Assembly: GCF_035607535.1 (NCBI RefSeq)
Contig: NZ_JAYDZX010000003.1
Span: 186,001 to 250,000, forward strand
Length of the DNA stretch: 64,000 nucleotides
Source: Salinimicrobium sp035607535
Lineage (GTDB): Bacteria > Bacteroidota > Bacteroidia > Flavobacteriales > Flavobacteriaceae
Direction: 5' to 3'
The number at the start of each line of letters is the position of its first letter. Positions within the stretch are counted from its first letter, which is position 1. The notes under the pieces are model-generated. The model was given only the letters and a program-made list of their open reading frames with translations, searched no databases and was not told where the DNA came from. The translations under genes and the position numbers were made by a program. Shown here one piece after another: positions 8,691 through 15,870 of the stretch.

Positions 8691-9437
8691 ATGCGCATAC
8701 TTAGGTCTTTCCTGGTTGTCTTGTGGAGAATATGGTTTTACATCCTGATGGCCATTCCAATCATTGTTTTTTTTCCTTTTTTGCTCCTTTTCACTTCCCG
8801 CACGAAATTCTATCCTCAATTCTTTATGATCGCCCGCTGGTGGGCTGCCTTTATTCTTTTTGGAATGGGATTCTATCCCAGGATAAAGCGGGAACAGAGG
8901 CTGGTAAAAGGGGAAGCCTATATGCTGGTAGCCAATCATACTTCCATGACCGACATTATGCTCATGCTGGTTACGGTTAAGAATCCTTTCGTTTTTGTCG
9001 GAAAAAAAGAACTGGTGAAAATTCCTCTTTTTGGATACTTCTATAAGCGCACCTGTATTCTCGTTGACCGCGGAAATCAAAAAAGCCGAAAGGAAGTTTT
9101 TGAAAGAGCTCAGCGACGCCTGAACAATGGCACCAGTATTTGCATTTTTCCGGAAGGCGGGGTGCCCGACGATCAATCTGTAGTTTTGGATACCTTCAAA
9201 GACGGGGCTTTCCGGTTGGCCATAGATCATCAAATTTCCATTGTGCCTATGGTGTTCTATGACAACAAAAAACGCTTTCCGTATTTATTCACTAAGGGTA
9301 GCCCGGGCAGGATGCGTGTAAAGATCAAAGAATTCATCCCTACCACAGGTCTTACACAGCTCAATAAAAAGGAAATCAGGGAAAAGACCCGCGAAGTGAT
9401 CTTAAAGGAATTAAAGGAGGAAAATTTCTGTGGTTAG
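8691..9437 (+). CDS. plsC: 1-acyl-sn-glycerol-3-phosphate acyltransferase
   Basis: This 248-residue membrane-bound acyltransferase makes phosphatidic acid from lysophosphatidic acid in phospholipid synthesis. One or two hydrophobic segments occupy residues 5-35. The catalytic HX4D motif reads NHTSMTD at about 83-89, and the FPEGG glycerophosphate-binding motif is at about 151-155. A second PlsC-family gene lies at 53854-54594, so substrate division between the two is possible. It overlaps the barrel gene's end by 4 nt. Confidence 0.9.
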   Translation: MRILRSFLVVLWRIWFYILMAIPIIVFFPFLLLFTSRTKFYPQFFMIARWWAAFILFGMGFYPRIKREQRLVKGEAYMLVANHTSMTDIMLMLVTVKNPFVFVGKKELVKIPLFGYFYKRTCILVDRGNQKSRKEVFERAQRRLNNGTSICIFPEGGVPDDQSVVLDTFKDGAFRLAIDHQISIVPMVFYDNKKRFPYLFTKGSPGRMRVKIKEFIPTTGLTQLNKKEIREKTREVILKELKEENFCG

Positions 9438-10732
9438 AATCTATAACTAAATCCTGTATAAACCCCAAAGAAGTAAGGTTGCACATCGCCCGTAGGAGCA
9501 TCAAAGGTTCTAAGCTGATACTTCAGCATTGGCTCCAGATTCAGCTTGAACTTTTCAGAAAGATTGTAATCTACCCCGAGACCAAGGTTCGCACTAAAGC
9601 TTACGTCATTCAGGTTGTCTGCCTTACCTTCAGCCATTACACTTCCTGTATTAAGCACTACCTCGTTCTCATCAAGGAATAAAGTACTACCACCACCTAT
9701 AAGGTTTAGTTCAAACTTTCGTTCCCAGAGGTTGATCTCAAATTCTAAAGGCACCTCTATATATCCCATCTTTTGGTTGAGGTTGCCATTGATAAAAACC
9801 CCGGTCGGAGTGCGATTGGTGCTGCTTCGTGTTCTGCCGTTAACATTGCCAGTCACCATTTTCACATCCGGGTCCTTGACTTTTACGAGGGAAGCATTTC
9901 TTACAGGGTAGACTCCTGTGACCGATTGATAGCCAATACCACTGGTACTATAGCTTAGATCCACACGATTAACTCCAGATCGAATCTTGATTTTATCGCT
10001 AATATTCATAGCTACAGAAACCCCGTACGAGTAAGTTACCTCTGCTTTTCTGTCTTCATCAAACCCAACATCGAGGGGATTTGATCTTCCTATCTTACCG
10101 TAGTAGATGGGAGTTGCGTGGGTAGAGACTTCAAAATTACTTTTTCTTTCGGTGCTGGCAATCTCTATTTCTTCTGAAGTTTGAAGGGCATCATAGATAG
10201 AAGGTTTTAGTTCTTCAGGAACATCAGTAGAATTCTTTTTACTTAAGTTGTTGTTGCCGGTCACCGGAACAGAGGTCTCAAAAATGGCATTTTTGGAAAC
10301 TATTTCTGAAGCTTCTTCTTCAGAGGTCCTAAGTTTTTCTTCTGTTTTTGAATTAAAAGCAACTGAGAGATTTTCCTTCCGGGATAGAATTCCGGGTTTC
10401 GTTTCGGCATTATCAATCTCTTCTTCTAAAGGAGTGAATACTATAGGAGAGTCAACAGGAAGGATCGACGGCCTGGAACTCGTCTCTTCTGTGTCCTCAT
10501 TAGCCACAGTTGCAGAAGGAGATACCGGAAGCAGCCAGTCTCCTAACATGAAAAGAAAAGCAAAAAGAGCGGCAACACCTGCGTAGCGGTACCAAAATGG
10601 AACTGCTGGTTTTTTTCTTTGCTTTTCCTGAAGTTTTGATTCGATAGATTTCCAGACAGCATCGCGAGGTGCTGCTTCGAAATCCCGAAACTTCTCCTGA
10701 TATAGCCTGTCTATGTACTTCTTCTCTTTCAT
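9434..10732 (-). CDS. anti-sigma-like / outer-membrane beta-barrel fusion protein
   Basis: The protein has 432 residues in three parts. A charged cytoplasmic N-terminus (1-45; RLYQEKFRDFE) resembles the sigma-binding end of Bacteroidetes anti-sigma-like proteins, and one membrane helix follows at about 48-68. A Ser/Thr/Glu-rich linker (70-210) leads to a beta-rich domain (about 215-432) ending in aromatic residues (GFSYRF), as outer-membrane beta barrels do. The gene begins immediately after the sigma-factor stop, so it is probably that factor's membrane partner. A chain that seems to address both membranes is topologically odd. A periplasmic barrel-like domain is an alternative. Confidence 0.72.
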   Translation of the reverse strand: MKEKKYIDRLYQEKFRDFEAAPRDAVWKSIESKLQEKQRKKPAVPFWYRYAGVAALFAFLFMLGDWLLPVSPSATVANEDTEETSSRPSILPVDSPIVFTPLEEEIDNAETKPGILSRKENLSVAFNSKTEEKLRTSEEEASEIVSKNAIFETSVPVTGNNNLSKKNSTDVPEELKPSIYDALQTSEEIEIASTERKSNFEVSTHATPIYYGKIGRSNPLDVGFDEDRKAEVTYSYGVSVAMNISDKIKIRSGVNRVDLSYSTSGIGYQSVTGVYPVRNASLVKVKDPDVKMVTGNVNGRTRSSTNRTPTGVFINGNLNQKMGYIEVPLEFEINLWERKFELNLIGGGSTLFLDENEVVLNTGSVMAEGKADNLNDVSFSANLGLGVDYNLSEKFKLNLEPMLKYQLRTFDAPTGDVQPYFFGVYTGFSYRF

Positions 10733-11275
10733 TTATACAGAACGGGCAGCTGTTTTATATAGACTATTCTCAATTTTTTCTTTGAGGATCACTCGGGCTC
10801 TGGCGAGATTGGATTTTGAAGTTCCGGTTGAAATATTCAGCATCTCGGCAATCTCTTTATGAGAGAATCCATCGAGTACATAAAGGTTAAACACCTGCCG
10901 GTAACGATCTGGCAGTTGCTGTATGATCTCCAGTAAATAATCGACAGACACTTCATCTTCTCCAACTTCAATTTCGGGCTCTTTATGATAATCATCCCGA
11001 ATGATCTCAAAGACCGTTTGTTTCCTATATTTTTGAAGAGCTGTGTTGATCACAATCCTCTTCATCCATCCTTCAAAAGAACCTTTGTTCTTGTATTGAG
11101 GCATATTTTTGAAGATCATCAAAAATGCATCCTGAAGATTGTCTTCAGCCTGTTGATAGCTGGAAGAGTACTTTAGGCAAACCGGGAACAGTTTATGCGC
11201 AAACATCTTGTAAAGCTGCTCCTGCGCCTTTATGTCCTGCTTTTTGCATTTTTGTATGAGTTGCTTAATGCTCAA
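10733..11275 (-). CDS. RNA polymerase sigma-70 family (ECF-type) factor
   Basis: This 180-residue sigma factor carries regions 2 and 4. Region 2 includes AEDNLQDAFLMIFKNM at about 42-57. Region 4 has the helix-turn-helix stretch FSHKEIAEMLNISTGTSKSNL at about 138-158. It directs RNA polymerase to a regulon that cannot be read here. It is followed with no gap by its likely anti-sigma/barrel partner. The 418-bp gap upstream carries several hairpins but no obvious gene. Confidence 0.9.
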   Translation of the reverse strand: MSIKQLIQKCKKQDIKAQEQLYKMFAHKLFPVCLKYSSSYQQAEDNLQDAFLMIFKNMPQYKNKGSFEGWMKRIVINTALQKYRKQTVFEIIRDDYHKEPEIEVGEDEVSVDYLLEIIQQLPDRYRQVFNLYVLDGFSHKEIAEMLNISTGTSKSNLARARVILKEKIENSLYKTAARSV

Positions 11276-11402
11276 TATCCAAAATTTAAGTGCTGTTGAA
11301 AAATGGCGGAATAGTATCCCCTTTTAAGTAGCTGACCCGGGTTCTGATACCGGCTTCAGGAAACCTAAATATAGGAATTTCAGCTGATTCTCCAACAAAA
11401 AT

Positions 11403-11424
11403 AAAAACCGGAGGCCGGTTTTTT
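11403..11424. terminator. hairpin with U-tract, orphan
   Basis: AAAAACCGG, loop AGG, CCGGTTTTT: a 9-bp stem followed by six T on the plus strand and a T-run on the minus strand as well. No gene on either strand obviously ends here. It belongs to the structured recA-sigma interval. Confidence 0.6.
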
Positions 11425-11463
11425 GCACTGTAAATGTTCTTTGGGGGGATAGAGACTTTAAAA

Positions 11464-11655
11464 AAGGAAGATCGGGAATGGTGAGATATTCCCGATCCTC
11501 CGAAGGAATTAGCCTTTAAAATTTCCCTCTTTGCTTTGCCGGTTCTACAGTAGGACTCACATTTAAAAATCTGGTCTCGATCATTCATAGCGGCACTGGC
11601 AGGTTGGGGTCTCTGTAGAAGAGATGCAGAAATTGTAAAATGGTTGCGCCTAAAA
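11464..11655 (-). ncRNA. candidate structured small RNA upstream of the sigma factor
   Basis: In the gene-free interval between the recA terminator and the sigma factor, the minus strand could form a long-range pair of perfect 8-mers (CTGTAGAA at 11613-11620 with TTCTACAG at 11543-11550). It then forms a hairpin GATCGGGAAT/ATTCCCGATC (11470-11497) followed by six T. That is the layout of a short RNA of about 150-190 nt ending in an intrinsic terminator. No family is recognised and the promoter is not clear, so this is inference from structure alone. Confidence 0.3.
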
Positions 11656-11659
11656 AGAA

Positions 11660-11685
11660 AAAATCCCGAAGATTTTCGGGATTTT
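11660..11685 (-). terminator. recA intrinsic terminator
   Basis: AAAATCCCGAA, loop GATT, TTCGGGATTTT, with a further T-rich tract on the minus strand, starting 10 nt after the recA stop codon. Confidence 0.85.
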
Positions 11686-11694
11686 AATAGTTTT

Positions 11695-12708
11695 TTAAGC
11701 TTTTGCCACTGCCATGGCGTCTTTTATTTTGGTTTCCAGTTCCTCCATGAGGTCTGGATTGTCTTTTAGAAGGATCTTCACAGCATCACGACCCTGTCCC
11801 AGCTTTGTATCTTCGTAGCTAAACCAGGAGCCGCTTTTTTTGATGATCTCATAATCCACTCCTATATCTATGATCTCTCCAATTTTAGATACACCTTCGC
11901 CATACATAATGTCGAATTCGGCTGTTTTGAATGGAGGGGCAACTTTGTTCTTTACGACCTTCACACGCGTCTTGTTACCCTGTACTTCGCTATTGCTGTC
12001 CTTGATCTGGGTTGAACGGCGAATGTCAAGACGTATAGAAGCATAGAACTTCAGGGCATTACCACCGGTAGTAGTTTCGGGATTCCCGAACATCACCCCG
12101 ATCTTCTCTCTCAATTGGTTGATGAAGATCACCGTACAGTGGGTTTTGCTAATAGAAGCGGTCAATTTTCGAAGTGCCTGGGACATAAGACGGGCGTGTA
12201 ATCCCATTTTTGAATCCCCCATTTCTCCTTCGATCTCACTCTTGGGAGTTAAAGCAGCTACAGAATCCACTACAATAATATCAATAGCTCCCGAGCGAAT
12301 AAGGTTATCGGCGATCTCAAGTGCCTGCTCCCCATTGTCGGGTTGAGAAATGATAAGATTATCAAGGTCAATGCCCAATTTTTCAGCATAGAAACGGTCA
12401 AAAGCATGCTCGGCATCAATAAAGGCCGCAATACCTCCTGCTTTTTGGGCTTCGGCTATGGCGTGTAAGGTAAGGGTGGTTTTTCCGGAAGATTCAGGGC
12501 CGTAGATTTCAATAACCCGTCCGCGGGGATATCCTCCAACTCCAAGTGCAAGATCAAGACCCAAAGATCCACTAGGGATCACATCTACGTCAAGAACACT
12601 CTGGTCGCTCATCTTCATTACAGTACCCTTTCCATAGGTTTTATCCATCTTGTCAAGGGTGAGTTTGAGGGCTTTTAATTTAGCTTCTCTTTCTTTCTCG
12701 TTGCTCAT
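11695..12708 (-). CDS. recA: recombinase RecA
   Basis: This 337-residue ATP-dependent recombinase drives strand exchange and the SOS response. The Walker A motif GPESSGKTT is at about residues 69-77, Walker B IIVVDSVAAL lies near 140, and the QLREKIGVMFGNPETTTGG loop region is near 198-216. The length is usual for Bacteroidetes. It is followed by its own terminator. I could not make out an SOS box in the upstream gap. Confidence 0.98.
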   Translation of the reverse strand: MSNEKEREAKLKALKLTLDKMDKTYGKGTVMKMSDQSVLDVDVIPSGSLGLDLALGVGGYPRGRVIEIYGPESSGKTTLTLHAIAEAQKAGGIAAFIDAEHAFDRFYAEKLGIDLDNLIISQPDNGEQALEIADNLIRSGAIDIIVVDSVAALTPKSEIEGEMGDSKMGLHARLMSQALRKLTASISKTHCTVIFINQLREKIGVMFGNPETTTGGNALKFYASIRLDIRRSTQIKDSNSEVQGNKTRVKVVKNKVAPPFKTAEFDIMYGEGVSKIGEIIDIGVDYEIIKKSGSWFSYEDTKLGQGRDAVKILLKDNPDLMEELETKIKDAMAVAKA

Positions 12709-12907
12709 TTAATTCGGCTTCTTTTATATGATAGTGCTGCTAAAATACTATAAGTTTTTATATGAGCATAAAATTAATACGCAACCTTTTTTGCTTTTCG
12801 GCATCTATTAGGTAAAGCAACACATTTACTACATGAAATTTTTAAAAAGAAATATTATCTTAAGTATTTCCGGTAGTTCTGCGGTGGTTAATTTGAGCTG
12901 CAGCTGC

Positions 12908-13018
12908 CGAATGGACGGTGGCTAACGTTATTCTTATTTTTAGTTGAAGAATTAAAAGTATTAATAACGAATTAGCCGTTCGAAAAAAATGCCCCGATAC
13001 AACATCCGGGCATTTTTT
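12908..13018 (+). ncRNA. candidate stem-loop RNA ending in a terminator
   Basis: In the 365-bp gap between recA and trhO, an imperfect long stem can form. CGTTATT (12926-12932) pairs with AATAACG (12963-12969), CTAA with TTAG, ACGG (12915-12918) with CCGT (12976-12979), and CGAA (12908-12911) with TTCG at the other end. It is followed at once by AAAAAATGCCCCGAT...ATCCGGGCATTTTTT (12984-13018), an intrinsic terminator. A separate -7 box for trhO lies downstream, so this terminator ends some other transcript. No gene reads into it on the plus strand. The call is inference, and the direction could also be minus. Confidence 0.33.
12984..13018. terminator. orphan bidirectional terminator
   Basis: A GCCC/GGGC-centred stem flanked by A-run and T-run on both strands. 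It lies 55 nt before the trhO start and upstream of that gene's likely -7 box. Confidence 0.65.
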
Positions 13019-13030
13019 CATTTAAAGCCT

Positions 13031-13038
13031 TATCTTTG
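13031..13038 (+). promoter_or_regulatory. -7 promoter box of trhO
   Basis: TATCTTTG matches the Bacteroidetes -7 consensus TAnnTTTG and would give a leader of about 30 nt before the ATG at 13074. No TTTG -33 box is present at the expected distance. Confidence 0.45.
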
Positions 13039-13073
13039 CGCAAAATTCTTTAACCTTAAATCATTAGTATAGC

Positions 13074-14105
13074 ATGCAACTGTACAATAAATTAAGCGCT
13101 AAAGAAAGGGAAGCATTACTTGAGGAAGCCGGGGAAGACCGGCTTACGCTCTCTTTCTACCAATACGCAAAAATTGGAAATCCGCACCTCTTTAGAAATC
13201 ATCTTTTTGTAGCCTGGGATGAAATGGAAGTTCTGGGAAGGATCTACGTTGCCCATGAAGGGATCAATGCCCAGCTCTCTGTTCCCGCCAAAAACTTCGG
13301 AAAATTCAAGGAATTCCTTGACGGGATCTACTTCCTGGAAAACGTACGTCTCAACATCGCTATAGAACACGATATCAAGTCTTTCCTGAAACTAAAGGTA
13401 AAGGTTCGTGACAAGATCCTGGCCGATGGTCTTAATGATGCGACCTTTGATGTGACCAATAAAGGAGTTCATGTCGACGCTAAAAAGTTCAATGAACTCA
13501 TAGAAGATCCAAACACTATCCTTGTGGATATGCGTAATCACTACGAAAGTGAGATAGGCCACTTTAAAGGTGCAATGACTCCAGATGTTGATACTTTTAG
13601 GGACAGTCTCGACATCATTGAAAAAGATATTCAGGATCATAAAGAAGACAAGAACCTGGTGATGTACTGCACCGGCGGCATTCGCTGCGAAAAAGCCAGT
13701 GCTTATTACAAACACAAGGGTTTCAAAAAGGTATTTCAGCTGGAAGGTGGGATCATTGAGTATGCGAGACAGGTAGAGAACCTGAAGCTCGAGAACAAAT
13801 TCCTTGGCAAGAACTTCGTTTTTGACCACCGTAGGGGAGAGCGAATAAGTGATGATGTGATCTCTAATTGCCACCAGTGTGGCAAACCTTGCGATACGCA
13901 CGTGAACTGTGCAAATGAGGCGTGTCATCTCTTGTTCATACAGTGTGAGGAATGTTCAGAGCAAATGAACACCTGTTGTTCAGCAGAGTGTAAGGAGATC
14001 GCCGCCTTGCCATACGAGGAGCAAAAAGCCCTTAGAAAGGGTAAAGGAAACAGTAACAAGATCTTCAAAAAAGGAAGATCTGAGGTACTTAAGTACAAGA
14101 ACTAA
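13074..14105 (+). CDS. trhO: tRNA uridine(34) hydroxylase, rhodanese family
   Basis: This 343-residue protein resembles TrhO (YceA), which with oxygen hydroxylates U34 of certain tRNAs as a first step to 5-(carb)oxy derivatives. An acylphosphatase-like N-terminal domain (about 1-120) precedes the rhodanese domain (about 140-240), with the catalytic Cys in the MYCTGGIRC loop at about 197-205. A Cys-rich C-terminal zinc-like segment (about 265-315) follows, with several CxxC pairs. It stands alone with its own promoter. Confidence 0.9.
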   Translation: MQLYNKLSAKEREALLEEAGEDRLTLSFYQYAKIGNPHLFRNHLFVAWDEMEVLGRIYVAHEGINAQLSVPAKNFGKFKEFLDGIYFLENVRLNIAIEHDIKSFLKLKVKVRDKILADGLNDATFDVTNKGVHVDAKKFNELIEDPNTILVDMRNHYESEIGHFKGAMTPDVDTFRDSLDIIEKDIQDHKEDKNLVMYCTGGIRCEKASAYYKHKGFKKVFQLEGGIIEYARQVENLKLENKFLGKNFVFDHRRGERISDDVISNCHQCGKPCDTHVNCANEACHLLFIQCEECSEQMNTCCSAECKEIAALPYEEQKALRKGKGNSNKIFKKGRSEVLKYKN

Positions 14106-14180
14106 CAATTAGTTTCTCAAGACTGCGTTCCATAAATAATGGTATATTTACCTCAATAGTTTTTAATTAAGATTCAATCC

Positions 14181-14202
14181 GGCGGGAGGATTTCTTCCTG
14201 CC
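14181..14202 (+). other. 5' leader hairpin before ricT
   Basis: GGCGGGAGGA, loop TTTC, TTCCTGCC, ending 20 nt before the ricT start codon. It has no following T-run, so it is not a terminator and may affect message stability or initiation. Confidence 0.4.
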
Positions 14203-14222
14203 AGGATTTCAACATATAGATT

Positions 14223-15377
14223 ATGGGATGTAACAGTTGCTCGACCGGCAAGGACGGTCAGCCTAAAGGATGTAAGAATAATGGAACCTGTGGAACAGAT
14301 AGCTGTAACAAGCTTTCTGTGTTCGACTGGTTATCAAATATGGCTCTTCCGCAGGGAATGGAGCCTTTCAATATAGTGGAAGTCCGTTTTAAGAACGGCC
14401 GGAAACATTTTTATAAAAATACCGAAAATCTCAGCCTTAGTATTGGAGACATAGTAGCTACAGAGGCTGCACCGGGACATGATGTGGGCATAGTTTCCCT
14501 TGTAGGGGAGCTTGTTCGTGTTCAAATGAAGAAGAAAAAGGTGCGACAGGATAGCAGCGAAGTGCTAAAGGTCTATCGCAAGGCTACTCAGCGGGATATT
14601 GATATTTGGCAGGAGGCCCGTGAACGGGAGGAGAAAATGAAAGTTCGTGCCCGTGAAATTGCAATCCGGCTCAATCTTCAAATGAAGATAAGCGATATTG
14701 AGTTCCAGGGAGATGCTTCCAAAGCTACTTTTTATTATACTGCTGAAGAGCGGGTGGATTTCCGTCAGCTTATCAAGGAATTTGCGAGGGAATTTAATAC
14801 CCGTATTGAGATGCGACAGATAGGCTTCAGGCAGGAAGCAGCACGTCTCGGCGGAATTGGTTCCTGCGGAAGGGAACTGTGTTGTTCAACATGGCTCACC
14901 GACTTCCGTAGTGTAAATACTTCCGCAGCAAGATATCAGCAGCTTTCTCTAAACCCTCAGAAGCTGGCAGGTCAATGCGGAAAATTAAAGTGCTGCCTCA
15001 ATTATGAATTGGATACTTATCTGGATGCGCTGAAGGATTTTCCGAAATCTGAGGTTAAACTGCACACCAAGAAGGGCACAGCTGTGTGTCAAAAAATTGA
15101 TATTTTCAAAGGTTTATTGTGGTACGCTTATGAAGGGGACTGGAGTAACTGGCATACGCTTACCGTGGAACAGGTAAACAAGATCATCAAAGCCAATTCT
15201 AAAAAGGAGCCGGTAAATAGCCTGGAAGAATTTGCAGTAGATCTGCAACAGGAAGAGAAGCCAGATTATCACAATGTTGTGGGGCAGGATAGCCTCACGA
15301 GATTTGACTCCAAGGGATCTGGTAAGAAAAAGCGCAAAAACAAACGCAAAAAGAGAAAACCTCAAAAGAATGGGTAA
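14223..15377 (+). CDS. ricT: PSP1-domain protein, RicT-like
   Basis: This 384-residue cytosolic protein has a Cys-rich N-terminus (CNSCS, CKNNGTC, CGTDSC within residues 3-28). A PSP1 domain follows, with conserved Cys motifs GSCGRELCC (about 218-226) and GQCGKLKCC (about 250-258). In Bacillus, RicT is part of an Fe-S complex that acts with RNase Y in mRNA processing; that role is transferred by family only. The last 20 residues are almost all Lys/Arg, suggesting RNA contact. It overlaps gldH by 8 nt, an arrangement usual in gliding Bacteroidetes. Confidence 0.87.
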   Translation: MGCNSCSTGKDGQPKGCKNNGTCGTDSCNKLSVFDWLSNMALPQGMEPFNIVEVRFKNGRKHFYKNTENLSLSIGDIVATEAAPGHDVGIVSLVGELVRVQMKKKKVRQDSSEVLKVYRKATQRDIDIWQEAREREEKMKVRAREIAIRLNLQMKISDIEFQGDASKATFYYTAEERVDFRQLIKEFAREFNTRIEMRQIGFRQEAARLGGIGSCGRELCCSTWLTDFRSVNTSAARYQQLSLNPQKLAGQCGKLKCCLNYELDTYLDALKDFPKSEVKLHTKKGTAVCQKIDIFKGLLWYAYEGDWSNWHTLTVEQVNKIIKANSKKEPVNSLEEFAVDLQQEEKPDYHNVVGQDSLTRFDSKGSGKKKRKNKRKKRKPQKNG

Positions 15378-15867
15378 AGCATCTGTTTTTTTCCTCTTTT
15401 TGGCACTTCTTATTTTTTCGGCTTGTGATGAAGCACGAGTGTTTGACCAGTACCGGTCGATACCCGGGGGGCAGTGGCAACGGGACTCCATAGTGGAATT
15501 CCGGTTTGAGGCACCAGATACTCTTAAAAATTACAATCTTTTCATCAATCTAAGGAATAATTCAAATTACGACTTCAGCAATATTTATTTGATCACAGAG
15601 TTAAACTTTCCAAATGGGAAAGTTATTAGTGATACCCTGCAGTATGAGATGGCTGCGCCTTCGGGGGAATGGCTTGGCACGGGCTTTGGTGATGTCAAGG
15701 AAAGTAAGCTCTGGTACAAGGAAAATGTAAGATTCACCGAGGCAGGAGAGTACCTGGTGACGGTACAGCAGGCAATGCGCAGGCGGGACAGTATAACAGG
15801 TATTCAAAATCTTGACGGCATTACCGAGGTTGGTTTTAGAATAGAAGACATTAAACAACAACAATAA
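15370..15867 (+). CDS. gldH: gliding motility lipoprotein GldH
   Basis: Lipoprotein of 165 residues with start placed at MGKASVFF; the longer reading frame would add 32 codons that only shadow ricT. The signal ends in the lipobox FSAC, with the lipidated Cys at about residue 18, then DEARVF and a beta-rich domain. GldH is needed for gliding and type IX secretion in Flavobacterium; its position after ricT and before PBP1A is conserved in the group. Its presence suggests gliding ability, though the other gld/spr genes are not in this window. Confidence 0.87.
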   Translation: MGKASVFFLFLALLIFSACDEARVFDQYRSIPGGQWQRDSIVEFRFEAPDTLKNYNLFINLRNNSNYDFSNIYLITELNFPNGKVISDTLQYEMAAPSGEWLGTGFGDVKESKLWYKENVRFTEAGEYLVTVQQAMRRRDSITGIQNLDGITEVGFRIEDIKQQQ

Positions 15868-15870
15868 TAG

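Noticed and set aside
11286..11588. 100-codon minus-strand reading frame upstream of the sigma factor
   Set aside because: It crosses three inverted repeats, has no signal, domain or recognisable motif, and its composition is unlike the neighbours; a structured non-coding interval explains it better.
15274..15369. Longer start for gldH
   Set aside because: These 32 codons lie wholly inside ricT and would bury the lipoprotein signal peptide.
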